This document shows, piece after piece, positions 45,641 to 56,156 of a stretch of DNA of 64,000 nucleotides. The position numbers and the translations under genes were made by a program. This DNA is from Cyrtodaria siliqua (lineage: Eukaryota; Mollusca; Bivalvia; Adapedonta; Hiatellidae): assembly GCA_037043455.1 (NCBI GenBank), contig JAWPHD010000289.1, positions 124,001-188,000 on the forward strand, read 5' to 3'. Positions within the stretch are counted from its first letter, which is position 1. Each line of letters starts with the position of its first letter. The notes beneath the pieces are model-generated. The model was not told the origin of the DNA and ran no database searches. It saw only the letters and a list, made by a program, of their open reading frames with translations.

Positions 45641-46079
45641 ATATAGCTACATGGTCATGATCAAATGCAAATGTGTCAAAACACTGTATTTAGTATAAGC
45701 AATCTTGGGGAGCGAACTACTTCAATCGTTTTCGCGATATTGGTTTCAAACTTGGTAGACATGATCGACATAAAATGGAGGAGAGCGTGAGCAATTTGGT
45801 GCTGTTAAAATGTGATGTAAATCATGGCCATGGCAAAGTTGAGATATAACAAAAACAAAATGTTGACACCCGCGCGCCGCCCGCCCGTTTTTCGCAGCCA
45901 ATATATAAGCCGGGTTTTGAAAACTCAGCTAAAATGATGGCCTAATTTATTTGTTTAACTGATAACTAATATTTCCTTCACTTAATCAACTGCAGTCTGC
46001 AGCAGTACGTCGATACGTATCAAGGAACTGCTGCACATCTTAAAAATATGGCATACTGTGTTGTCACATTGACAGCTCC

Positions 46080-47230
46080 ACTGTCATTTGTAAACCTTCC
46101 TAAGGAAAGTGTTAATATCTATTACAAATTTGTATTTTGATCTGATTCAAAGTTATCAGTATTGTAAATTAATGCTTAACCTTTAAATCTATGAAGTTAG
46201 TTTACATAGTTTAATTCAGAAATCATTATTTAAAGTCTGTTAAAGTCGAGGGGCAATTTTCTTTTTTTGTAATTAAAAGAGTATGTTGCGCATATTTTAT
46301 ATGGGAATCTTCCCAAAACGAATGTTGCGGGGTTCCATAGTGTTAATTGTGGGATAAAGGGTAAAAATAGTCCCCAAAGTTTTTAATTGGGTCTCCATGC
46401 TTTTATTCTTTAGGTAAAGCCTAACTATTATATTTATTCTGGCCATTTCGAAAGTTTTTCATACTTTAAGTAATTCAAATTGTTAGGGCAATTAGACTGT
46501 TAAAAGTTAATATTTAAACCATTCCAAAGGTGTACTTTGAATTGTATTCATCATGGAAGCTAAACAAAAGAGGTTATAATTTTAAAAAGATGACTTATTC
46601 ACATATAGTTGTTATAGCACTTGTTGTTGAACTTGATATTCTTGAGAACACTGACAGTAGTCCCTATTGTATTATTTCATGTATGTGTATTATTGAATCA
46701 CGTTTTAAATACTATTGTAAAGAAAAGAAAGTATTATAAACAAATTAATGTGTCATAAACTGAAATGATCTTGTTCACTCTTCAACCTATACACTTAGCT
46801 TTAATTACTAGTTATTCTCTTTAACATAAACGGAATTTGCCTTATTTATTTAAAACAAATACCGCCGAGAAGTGCAGTCACCTGCTAGTAACAATATCAG
46901 TCATAACGGTTTTACTATATGTTAATTAACTATGTAATTATGCTAAACGTGCACCGGTTAGTTATAGGTTTTGAACAAGTTGCATGAAATGCATCTACTA
47001 CTATATTTCTTTCTGGGTATGGGAATTCTACACTAACCGAAAATCGATCAAAACAAAGAAAATAGTTTTCGGCAGTGTAGTTCTCATCTACACTTATTCG
47101 TTTTCTACATTCCAATTTACTGTATAGTATGCATCAAGTAGATTGGTATGAGTCCCTGTTATGTTTCATATTTATCATATTAAAACAATACAGACAAAGA
47201 GATCCTTTAGAATCAACAAACACAAACAAG
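46080..47230. other. AT-rich stretch without recognised gene
   Basis: Two short ORFs (46530-46739, 46930-47115) have no recognised domain. No repeat family was identified. Confidence 0.4.
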
Positions 47231-47234
47231 AGAG

Positions 47235-47345
47235 AAAGGTAGAAGGCTCGGTTTGATTGAGTTTGTTCATGAGAGGTAATATAATTTGCAAAACTCTAAC
47301 GCCCACTAGCGCAGGCTTAACCGGTAGTATACTTTAACACCACAA
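47235..47345 (-). repeat. Diverged double-hairpin relative
   Basis: GGCTCGGTTTGATTGAGTTTG, TTCATGAGAGGTAAT and ACGCCCACTAGCGC keep the order of the family core but both stems are degraded. It resembles the subfamily at 8700. Confidence 0.45.
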
Positions 47346-47682
47346 AATGTGGGCTTGGTGATCCACACAGGACCAGTAAGTAATAACACAGTTCAAAGTT
47401 CTTTTTGTATCCACCCATCTGTTTTGGAACGGTCAAACTATCAGCACATATATAGCAGTGTAAATCATATTATGTATTTACGTGAGATAGAGATCTAGTT
47501 ATTCAGCTTAAGACAATAATTTGTAAAGAACGGTACTGCCATTTTGCTAAAATAGTTTGAACCTTGCTAAAATAACAACGTTTATCATCTGTGAATTCAA
47601 ATTGAATTGATAAAATAAAAAAATATAAGATTTGTGTCTACCTCTCACATTAGCCAAATTACTGTTAGAGACGTAAAAGAAG

Positions 47683-47768
47683 ATATAAAATTCGAACAGG
47701 AAAAGCAGCAGTCAAGGACGACAGTCAACCACAAACTCACACAGAAACAAAGAACAATTTAAAGATGA
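47683..47768 (-). repeat. Truncated PLE 3' terminal repeat, variant 2
   Basis: AGATATAAAATTCGAACAGG through CAACCACAAACTCACACAG ends at AAAGATGAAT. It stops just 15 bases before the TTAA element at 47787. Confidence 0.65.
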
Positions 47769-47786
47769 ATGGCATTATATACTTAA

Positions 47787-48365
47787 GGTAGCTGGCGGTG
47801 TTACTCGGGAATAATCAAAATCGCGTATATTGTGACAATGTTTTACCTGTATGTAGGTTATTGTTTCTGCTTTCCATCAGTACTAATTTTAAATTGTTTA
47901 AAATAAACATCGGATTCCTAAATAGCGCCCTCTGGTGGTGCCTTTTTTTACGACGAATCTTACCGTTTTCGTACGGGAAATGTACAAGAATTTAGTCAAA
48001 TGTTAAAAAAAATCACATCATTTGGAAGCACAATGATTTATAAACGTAATGCACGTAATATATTTAAAAACCAGCTATATCTCTTTATCGTGTGTGCATT
48101 TCTTTACGTAAGGGGTACCACGCGGCGACTACAAAATTGTGAGGATTTTTACATGTTATCGCTTTTTTACTTAAAAGTAAGCGTGGTGACATATATATTT
48201 TTCTATGCCATCACATTCGTTGAAATTTCCCGCTTTGATAAATGTAAAAATAAAGAGGGGTCGTCGAGTCAGATTTTTATCAAATAAACTTTTAAAGTTT
48301 ATAGAAAGTATTAAAATAACGGCGTCGTTTTATAGTTTTCTTTAAAATTACGTTGACGTCAGTCA
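47787..48365 (+). repeat. Left inverted repeat of TTAA element
   Basis: The arm holds GCGCCCTCTGGTGG, AAGGGGTACCACGCGGCGAC and AACGGCGTCGTTTTATAG, each found in inverse in the right arm. The 95-residue ORF at 48000-48287 lies wholly in the arm; the matching place in the right arm has frame changes, so I do not call a gene. Confidence 0.85.
47925..47938 (-). promoter_or_regulatory. CTCF consensus motif in left arm
   Basis: The reverse complement reads CCACCAGAGGGCGC, which satisfies the vertebrate/insect CTCF core CCASYAGRKGGCRS at every position. Binding is not shown by sequence alone. Confidence 0.45.
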
Positions 48366-48729
48366 CTCGCAAATTGAGATACATGTACTTTCCTATTGTT
48401 TCCACGCAGAATGCGGGATACAACGTTAATAGTTATAATTGTGTAAGTCTATATCGGTAATGCCTATATATTATACATACTATGTTCGTGAATAAGTATT
48501 TTTGTATTTATTTATTTATTACTTCATTCTGATATTAAGACACGCCGTTATGATGTAGTTGTTTTGAGTGTTCATCAATCGTAATAAAAAAGCAAGTGTA
48601 TATTCGCAGGCGGTTACGAGTTTAAAAGTATGCTTAAAAGTATGCATAAAAGAATTAAAACACGTGTTTTTTTTACGTTAACGGAACTGATTAGTTTTAG
48701 TCAACGAATACTAGATTCATTCGATGATA

Positions 48730-49188
48730 TATACTGAAAGGAAAAAGAAACGCGACACGGGCATTTCCGCTATATATTGTATATACAATATGCTGCTGTT
48801 AATCGAATGGTACATGGCCACGTAGAATCTTTCCTTTCGGAAAAAACTAAAACAACACGTAACACAGCAAATAGTATTCCTGCAAAGTTTCATTATTGAC
48901 AATGTACTCGTTTGGCTCAAGCATGTGAGCTAACTTAGGATGCAACATTTTGCAAACACTTTACATTAAATACAGTACTGAACTGGCTCAAATTTTCAAA
49001 GAGGAACTTCTACATTTATGAATTTCTTGTTACAACGTGTACTGTGATTAAAACGTCTACAACATCACAGTTGTGTTCTTTCTCTAACAAACTGCAACTT
49101 TTTCCTTGGAATATATATGGAATTAAGTGTGCAGTATATACAATATACAGCGGAAATTCCCGTCGCGTTTCTTTTTCCTTTCAGTATA
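48730..49188. mobile_element. TATACTGAAA-family TIR element, reference copy
   Basis: The ends are TATACTGAAAGGAAAAAGAA and TTCTTTTTCCTTTCAGTATA. The interior has GGGCATTTCCGCTATATAT near one end and its inverse near the other, so inner inverted repeats continue for about 60 bp. It is 459 bp with no ORF of note. It is inserted within the TTAA element. Confidence 0.85.
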
Positions 49189-49394
49189 TGTACCGTTGAA
49201 ACTCATCGATATAGTTTTACCTATTATCTCGATATATTTTCGGTCCCGTGTTCTTTGTTAAATACTTTTTTGTCTCGTTTTTTTATCTCTTTATTTCCTA
49301 TCTTTGCAAAGAGAAACACATTGCAAATAGTAATAGACAGCTATCCTGCATGACATAGACACATACACTGAAAACCGAATCAACACTTATATTA

Positions 49395-50735
49395 TATACT
49401 GAAAGGAAAAAGAAACGCATAAGGCCAGAGTTGTTTATTCTTAGTTTTACGGGAGAGCCTACCCTAAATTTTGCAAAACTGAAATAAAAATAAAAGTCGA
49501 AATTGTGAATTGTATTTTATTTTTACCTCCTGTTCGATCTGCTACATCTTTTTTAAAAAAAAAAATTGTGCCTATCCTAAAACTTATTTTCACAATAACG
49601 TAAAATCGCAAACTTTTTTTTGTTGAAAATTTGGATTATGACTTAGTATTTACTTTGCAAGGTCGGAAATCGAAGTTTTAATTTAGTCTCTTTAACATAC
49701 ATGTTTACAAACACAATTTAATGCATACCATTGAACACCACAATACCTATTTCGTTCTACTAGGCATTGATTTCATAAACCTTTCTTGAGAATATTCTTA
49801 GTCTTGACCTATGTCAGGGAAAATATGTCTATTATTCTTGCAACTATGAAAGATAAACATTCAATAATTTCAAGTTTATATATTACTTGCTTTCGGTTTG
49901 AATGTGTTTAATAGCAAATTTGTGATAATTTCTGTAAAATACATACTCAAAAATATATTAATTTGACAGTCAACAAACCAATTCTCAAGAGTGGAAGATA
50001 TTTTTAAGAACGGTTTGTGAATTTGAGATAATATGTAGACAGTTTTAACATAAAGTGGATGTTGGTTATATTTATATGCAAAAAAACTTGAAAAAAAATC
50101 AACATAACAAATGAAGCAATACATTTAATATTAATATTACGAGAAAAACTTGTTTTATGAATAAAAAAAATCTGAAATTTTCTATTTTTTTTTTTATCGA
50201 CTCCTCATTTTACCCATTTTTATTTTTATTTTTATTTCCTCCTCCTACTGCATTTTTTTCCAAAATCTCCCGTAAAACTAACTATAAAGAAACTCTGGCC
50301 TAATGGGTATTTCCGCTAGTATGTTTAATAGGTTACTGCTAATCGAATGGTACAGGGCGACATTAGGCCTGTCCTTTCGGATAGAAAGTTTAAACAGCTC
50401 CGAACACAACAATGGTTACCCCTTTAAAGTTTCATTATCGACAGAATGCGCATTTTGGTCAAGCAGGAAAGCAAACTTAGGGTTTAAATGTTGCAATCTA
50501 TTAACATTAAACATAATTCTGAAACTTTTTCAAGCGAAACTTCAACATGAATGCATTTTTTGTAAAAAAGTATACGTTGATTAAAAGGTCTACTACATGG
50601 CAGTGTTGTTCTTTCTGTAATTAGCTGTAACCCCTATTTGTACAAAACATCTGGGATATTACGTGAAATTAGTTGTGTATACTAGAATAGTATAGGCAAT
50701 TTTGTGAGTATGCGTTTCTTTTTCCTTTCAGTATA
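49395..50735. mobile_element. TATACTGAAA-family element interrupted by another element
   Basis: The outer ends are again TATACTGAAAGGAAAAAGAA and TTTTTCCTTTCAGTATA. The interior resumes after the insert with TGGGTATTTCCGCTAGTATG and CGAATGGTACAGGGCGAC, more diverged than 48730-49188. The insert occupies 49423-50300. Confidence 0.8.
49423..50300. mobile_element. Element with GGCCAGAGTT ends and TAA duplication
   Basis: The ends are GGCCAGAGTTGTTTATTC... and ...AACTCTGGCC, with a second inverse match, TTTTACGGGAGA / TCTCCCGTAAAA. TAA flanks both sides (49420-49422, 50301-50303) and the interior is AT-rich. A 3-bp TWA target duplication is typical of PIF/Harbinger elements; this is the basis of the tentative assignment. 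No transposase was seen. Confidence 0.75.
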
Positions 50736-51295
50736 TGAACGATAACAACTATTTAATGAATCGGACGCTTTCTATTTTACGGATACTTTCTAGAGACATC
50801 GATTGTTTATTTCCAGTCTATAAATTATATATCTGGACATAATACCATTAGTTATGAAAATGATGTGTTTGTGTGTTTATAGTCATGTGTTGCATATCCC
50901 GTCTATTTCTGAATTTAATACATGTATATTCATAACCATTTTCCAATCAATATTTTGTGTTTTGCAATGCGGTGCCTATTAATATATATGTTTGTATGTA
51001 TTATTTCCACATGATGGCATGTATACGAATTGAGCGAATAAAAAGAATAGTTGATTTGTTATTTGAATCGATTTGAATGATCATTCTTACCCAAACAGCA
51101 ACTTTGACAACACATGCTGTTTAAGACGGGTCGCAAACAGATAACAAACAGATAAAATAACACGAGTAAAATTTGCAACTTAAACAACTTTACTTCTTAC
51201 AACATATTTAATGAATTAAACAGTTCAATAACATGAACACACGATCTTGAATTAGTTAACAATAATAATACAAAGTAAACGTCGCGCGTCAAAAC

Positions 51296-51873
51296 TCGTG
51301 ACGTCCACGTCATTTTAAAGAAAGCTATAAAACGACGCCGTTATTTTAATACTTTCTATAAACTTTAAAAGTTTATTTGCTAAAAATCTGACTCGACGAC
51401 CCCTCTTTATTTTTACATTTATCAAAGCGGGGAATTTCAACGAATGTGATGGCATAGAAAAATATATATGTCACCACGCTTACTTTTTAGTAAGAAAGCG
51501 ATAACATGTAAAAATCCTCACAATTTTGTAGTCGCCGCGTGGTACCCCTTACGTAAAGAAATGCACACACGATAAAGAGATATAGCTGGTTTTTAAAAAT
51601 ATTACGTGCATTACGTTTATAAATCATTGTGCTTCCAAATGATGTGATTTTTTTTAACTTTTGACTAAATTCTAGTACATTTCCCGTACGAAAACGGTAA
51701 AATTCGTCGTAAAAATAGGCACCACCAGAGGGCGCTATTTAGGAATACGATGTTTATTTTAAACAATTTAAAATTATTACTGATGGAAAGCCGAAACAAT
51801 AACCTACATACAGGTAAAACATTGTCACAATATACGCGATTTTGATTATTCCCGAGTAACACCGCCAGCTACC
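51296..51873 (-). repeat. Right inverted repeat of TTAA element
   Basis: It mirrors 47787-48365 with few differences (for example GCTAAAAATCTG here against GATTTTTATCAAAT inverse there). High identity between arms suggests a fairly recent insertion or gene conversion between the arms. Confidence 0.85.
51722..51735 (+). promoter_or_regulatory. CTCF consensus motif in right arm
   Basis: CCACCAGAGGGCGC is an exact copy of the motif in the left arm, on the opposite strand, so the two sites point away from each other across the element. Confidence 0.45.
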
Positions 51874-51889
51874 TTAAAACAATATTTTC

Positions 51890-52465
51890 AGTATTTGTGG
51901 GCTTTGTTTTGGCTGCAAATATTCAAACAACTACGAATCAGTATTTTGTACTTTGTCTTTTGGGATCATGGACCCTAATCACTGTGTCTTTTAAGAAGAT
52001 ACCATTTAAAAGTAGGTATACAAGTCCAGCAGGAAAATATAGAATTCACAGAACACAGCCAACCAAAACACGCAATTAAAACAAACAATTAAATTCAAAC
52101 TAATTATGAGACCCCAACATAATGGGTTGACAATTGGGTATCACCTTTGAAAGGTCAGTTTAAACCAAGCTACGGTGAACCGGAATTCACTCTCACCCAC
52201 TCGGTTTGCCAATGATATTAACTGCATCCTTACTACTAGAACACAAATATGATCGTACATATATGAATATAAAAAAACAAAAGCGTTGAAAGTCTCAACA
52301 CAAATACTCATTGACGAGGCAAAAGCAACATAATGATAAGTATAAAAGTCGACCAGGAAATGCAGCTTTCACAGAACACAGTAAACCCCAAAACGCAAAA
52401 AGACAAATGTGAATGGCAACAGTAATAAAGAATAAAGACATATGACATCAAAAACATAAAAAGGG
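51890..52465 (-). repeat. Diverged PLE-terminal repeats
   Basis: AATGGGTTGACAATTGGGTATC, AAGGTCAGTTTAAACCAAGC and GGTGAACCGGAATTCACTC correspond to the diverged type at 37290 in inverse orientation. GTATAAAAGTCGACCAGG begins another partial copy near 52337. No coding part was found. Confidence 0.45.
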
Positions 52466-52543
52466 TTAACCGTTCATGAACAGTCTCAATCAAACGGAGA
52501 CTGCAATGTTTCATATGTGTCGTTTTAGGCCGTTTCCAAAGGT
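52466..52543 (+). mobile_element. Double-hairpin fragment
   Basis: GTTCATGAACAGTCTCAATC, ACGGAGACTGCAATGTTTC and GGCCGTTTCCAAAGGTG are present, but the first stem and the T-rich end are lost. It joins directly to a PLE fragment at 52544. Confidence 0.65.
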
Positions 52544-52544
52544 G

Positions 52545-52592
52545 AAAAGGTCTACCACCAAGCATGCAGTACGCTGCAAAATGATAGGTTCA
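52545..52592 (-). pseudogene. Tiny PLE C-terminal piece, inverted relative to PLE-F
   Basis: CTACCACCAAGCATGCAGTA and CGCTGCAAAATGATAGG are the minus-orientation codons for LQRTACLVV. They fit the missing C-terminus of PLE-G, which would place PLE-F as an insertion within PLE-G with loss of intervening bases. Confidence 0.55.
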
Positions 52593-52593
52593 T

Positions 52594-53402
52594 TATCGTA
52601 ACCCTGATCTTCTTTCCAAATATAAATGTAATTTAAGGACTCTTCTGCGACAAGGACTATCACAACCTGACTTCTATGGTGATGTGATTTGTAAACTTCG
52701 TAAGATTCTTGGTCATGATCACTTTCATACTATCTTTGTTAAACTTGTTAAAAAGTTTATCAAAAGAGGTTATGACCCTATCATTTTGCAACGTACTGCA
52801 TGCTTGGTGGTGGACCCTTTAACAGTTCGACACTATGCTTTCCTCATTAATTGTACGATGACCGGACAGGCTGTGGACCCTATGATGACGCCTACCTAAA
52901 GCCCATTGGGACGGTGGCGTTTGATGTTTGTCCATGATCTTTCTTGTCGTGCCCTTAATGGTGTATTCTCTTACTGCTCTGGCTTCCGCCAAGTCATTGA
53001 GTACCTTCATTGTAGCTTTCTAGGCTATTGTGTTTTGTATTATATTTACACGAGCATATTTGTGTTTTACTTATATTGCCTATTGATGCTACCTTTTTGG
53101 TTAGAGATTAGATCATGGCGGGGATTTCTTTATTTACACTGTCCTGTTTTAAAGGGATGAAGTAGGGTAAGTGTGAGGTTTGGTGCACCCTAGAACCGGT
53201 TTAATCCCCAGTGGCCTACTTTGCCACTGACCGTTCCAAGGCGGTAGCCCTTTTGTCAACTCTTTTGTGTTTGTGGTGTCATTTACTTTTATTATTACTT
53301 TTGCCTTCTTGTGTGTCTGTTTCCATGTTTGTTTCTGTGTTTTGTGGTTGACTGTCCTTCTTGAATGCTACTTTTCCTGTCCGATATTTTTATATTTCTT
53401 TT
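52594..53402 (+). pseudogene. PLE-F: RT C-terminus plus complete 3' region
   Basis: The uninterrupted frame 52594-52899 reads YRNPDLLSKYKCNLRTLLRQ, GLSQPDFYGDVICKLRKIL and ends CTMTGQAVDPMMTPT. It is followed by a 3' region nearly identical to PLE-E down to TTTTTATATTTCTTTT at 53402. PLE-E and PLE-F are the closest pair in the window and probably the youngest insertions besides PLE-D. Confidence 0.75.
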
Positions 53403-53867
53403 GTCAATGTTCAATATGTCATCCAGATACCGAGAGGTGTTATTAAAGGCTTCAATAACATCTGCCTGGGTATATGGTGAAAGACTCAACATGAAATTTC
53501 TTTCATAGCAATATTCAAACAAATCTGCGATAAGTAGTGCACAGTTCGTACCCAAAGGGATACCAACAATTTGTCTATAAACGGTGGTTCCATACCTGAC
53601 GAAAATATTATCTAATAGGAAAATGAGTGCTTCACAAACTTCATGGCAAGTCCACATAGTGCAATCATCTAAACTGCCGTTAGTAAAAAACGCTTTAATG
53701 TTATTACAGGCCAAAAATGTAGTATTTTTCCTAGCGAATGTTTTTTGAATGAGCGCAATAAGCTTGTCTTTAATAACGTGATGTTGTAAGGTAGTATATA
53801 GTGTAGAGAAGTCATAAGTGCTTGTTGATGAAACTTGACGTTTTAATGAAAATGTTATCAAGGACAT
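53402..53867 (-). pseudogene. RT palm segment of PLE-G
   Basis: The open frame contains DFSTLYTTLQHHVIKDKLIA, TNGSLDDCTMWTCHEVCEAL, RYGTTVYRQIVGIPLGTNCA and TSRYLDDILNID. The first Asp of the catalytic triad (in DFSTLYTT) and the YLDD pair are both present. GIPLGTNCALLIA carries two substitutions relative to GIPMGTNCAPLVA. After NID the frame reads through into the antisense of the PLE-F terminus, giving an artificial tail. Confidence 0.75.
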
Positions 53868-54785
53868 CTCCTGAATTGTTCATAGACCAAAATAAATTAA
53901 TCCCAGAGTTTTCGTAAGTTTTATCACGATATAGTTTTACGTGATCTTTAACAAGATCTTTAAGACAAGAAGTTAAACGTTTGGAGATATTTGTTGTGGT
54001 GCAGGCACTAGAATTCGAAATAAAGCTTGCCTTATACGGATTTTTATGTAATTCCTGAATTCCCGATTTTAAATTACGAAAGGAAAACCTAGGTCTCGGA
54101 GGAAGTAAAGAGGGGTTAGCATATCAAAAGTTAATACGTGTATCTATAATTTTAAGAATTGACTTTTTCCAAGTAGAAAGCGAGTTTGGGTTCGCATGTC
54201 CTCTACGACACCATTTTATACTAAAATCTGCAATGGAGTGGGCGATCTGGGCACGACAGGCATTAAAATCAATAGTTGAGGGTAACTTTCCGAAAACAAA
54301 TACCGAATACGTTTATCATTAATATCAAAATTTCCACTGATGACATGACCTGCTGGAGCATAGCAAAATGTTGATATGTTGCATCGTTGTAATTGAAATA
54401 ATATTTCTAATAGGCTTTTTATACTTATAACAAATGACAGGACTTTCGGATATTTTGAAATATTTTGAGATAGAATCAACTATAAGAGTATCTCGAAACA
54501 TACTAGGCATGTGAATGAAATCAATACCTTTATTAATATATAGTAGTTTTAGAAAATTCCTGACGTGATCAGACTCCTTGTCAAAATGGGGTCGGAGAAA
54601 ATGTTGTGTGTAGCTTTGAACTATGGAAGCAGTGTTAATGAATGTCATACAATCCCTGTAGGATGAAAAAATAACAATATTGATTGGATGTACGGGGATA
54701 CTTTTTACGATCGCCACACGGCACAACAACACTATTGTGCAAAACAAAGAAAGATAGAAAGCGAGTTTGGGTCCGCATGTTCTAA
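53403..54785 (-). pseudogene. PLE-G: N-terminal half and palm of RT
   Basis: It reads on the minus strand from about 54785 to 53403. The order is SDHVRNFLKLLYINKGIDFI, ESPVICYKYKKPIRNI, GNFDINDKRIRYLF, PRPRFSFRNLKLGI and NPYKASFISNSS (about 54040-54000), then DFSTLYTTLQHHVIKD and the palm up to RYLDDILNID. There is a deletion between the FRNLKLGI codons and the fingers (the ADKAANNV region is missing) and at least two frameshifts. It is cut at 53402 by PLE-F. It complements PLE-D to give nearly the whole protein layout. Confidence 0.7.
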
Positions 54786-54789
54786 AATA

Positions 54790-54935
54790 AAAAATAAAAA
54801 ATTGGGTGGATGTGGGGGTGGGGTGGAGTTTACCCCTCTGCCGTCCCCTCCAACGGGATCTGCAGTGGCCCTATTCTTTGCCCCGTAACCAAACGGGGCC
54901 CCCGGAACCACAAGGGGCCTAGGAAGAGGAAGATG
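54790..54935. other. GC-rich patch
   Basis: The stretch is unusually GC-rich (GGGGGTGGGGTGGAG, then CCCCGTAACCAAACGGGGC, then CCCCCGGAACCACAAGGGGC). CCCCGT/ACGGGG forms a short inverted repeat. It carries no gene I can recognise. Confidence 0.5.
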
Positions 54936-55264
54936 AAATGAATTGAAATAATTCCATTGACTGTCATAGTTATCGTTATTTCGGATGATCAACTGAACAT
55001 TAAATACAGCGATAGAACTACTCGATTATTAGAGAGAATCTAGTTAACGTTCATGTTGTTTGTTTGTTTCATATTTGTTGCAATACGAGTGTTAGTATAT
55101 GCGTCTTTCAGGATCAATGTACATATCCATTTGTTTTTTGCTCTAATGTCTGACCTTTTTCCCCCTTTGTTTGCCGGTTTGGTAGTTTTGTATACGTTTC
55201 AATGAGCTTGTTTGCAGACGCATCTACTCTATATGTTACTACATGTAATGTTTATATGAAAAGT

Positions 55265-55521
55265 ATTGAATTGAACTGAATTGGATTTCATAGTCGCGCC
55301 AACAGCTAAGGTCATATGACGACGTTTTGGTTTCCATTGGTGGAAGAAGACTCCAGGTTTGTGCACGAGCAGGCAGTTGGATAGAACCATCTACGTTCCG
55401 CAAGCCAGCTGTATAGCTTCCTCACATAAAGATTCCTAGGCCCCTGAGGTATCGAACCTACAACGGTGAGGGGCAAGTGATCTCAAGTAAGGGACTCTAA
55501 CCACTCGGCCACGGACACCCC
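55265..55521 (-). mobile_element. tRNA-headed SINE
   Basis: On the minus strand the head starts GGGGTGTCCGTGGCCGAGTG, with an A box TGGCCGAGTGGTTA (55498-55511) and a B box GGTTCGATACC (55448-55458). The head resembles a Ser/Leu-type tRNA. The body contains CAGCTGGCTTGCGGAACGTA and GGAGTCTTCTTCCACCA, and CATATGACCTTAGCTG, which I associate with conserved SINE domains widespread in molluscs (V-SINE/RUDI-like or MetaSINE families). The tail is a TCAATTCAA-type simple repeat. The exact family is uncertain. Confidence 0.75.
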
Positions 55522-55559
55522 AAATAAAGTATTACCAGTTAACAGAAACTCGACAATGT

Positions 55560-55575
55560 TTGGGGGGGGGGGGGG
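55560..55575. repeat. Poly-G run
   Basis: Sixteen bases that are nearly all G (TTTGGGGGGGG...GTG) lie at the left border of a copy III segment. Length may be unreliable in assembly. Confidence 0.8.
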
Positions 55576-56156
55576 TGTTTTGGTTGGACTTGAGTTTTCG
55601 CCCAAGTTGTAATGGATATCAAGGAACCAACTGCATAAGCTATCTATGTGCATGCAGTTTCTACCATATTTCAGTCGACTTAATAAGGCCTCGGAGAATA
55701 TTGTTTGATACCGGCTCGGTGAAAATTGTCATGATAACTTTATCTCGGTAAATACTACATTGTTGCCCCGTCTCTAGAATATTGCTATGATCGGTTCAAT
55801 TAATTCATCTCATCAACCATCACATCCACAATCCTGTATACTACTAATGATAAAAAGAGCTTTGAAAAACACATTGAAAGCTTATTATCACTAATTATAC
55901 ATTTTCATGTTTAATTATCTGTTTAAGCAACTTGATCACCTACATTTATTATACCAATCAATTGTTATTATATTATTTCTTGTCACGGTATATAACCAGA
56001 CACATAGTGTCCTAATAAAAAATAGCGCTTTTACAAACTTTATAAAATAATACATTATTTCATTGAAAATTTAAACTTTAAAGGATATTCATCAGGCTTG
56101 GTCTTTGTGTAAAAGTATTATCTATGTTCTTGCTGGACAAAATAAACTAAATCATA

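Larger units (their letters stand above)
44130..46077. mobile_element. Inverted-repeat-flanked segment, possible element
   Basis: GCACTGTGACAACGCAGTAT near 44130 is matched in inverse by ATGGCATACTGTGTTGTCAC near 46045-46065. GAGACCCAATTGG (44470) is matched in inverse by AATTGGGTCTCC (46385), but outside the first pair, so the ends are not well defined. A strong small hairpin, CCATATTGCAGCAGT/ACTGCTGCAATATGG, sits at 44155-44197. No coding content was recognised. Confidence 0.45.
47787..51873. mobile_element. 4.1-kb TTAA-flanked element with ~575-bp inverted repeats
   Basis: TTAA stands at 47783-47786 and 51874-51877. The ends GGTAGCTGGCGGTGTTACTC and GAGTAACACCGCCAGCTACC are exact inverse copies. 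The repeats extend to about 48365 and from about 51296 with high identity, including ORF pairs such as MLLGNNQNRVYCDNVLPVCR on both arms. No transposase is visible between them: the interior consists largely of other inserted elements. TTAA duplication suggests piggyBac-like transposition, although the terminal bases are not the usual CCY, so the superfamily is uncertain. Confidence 0.8.
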
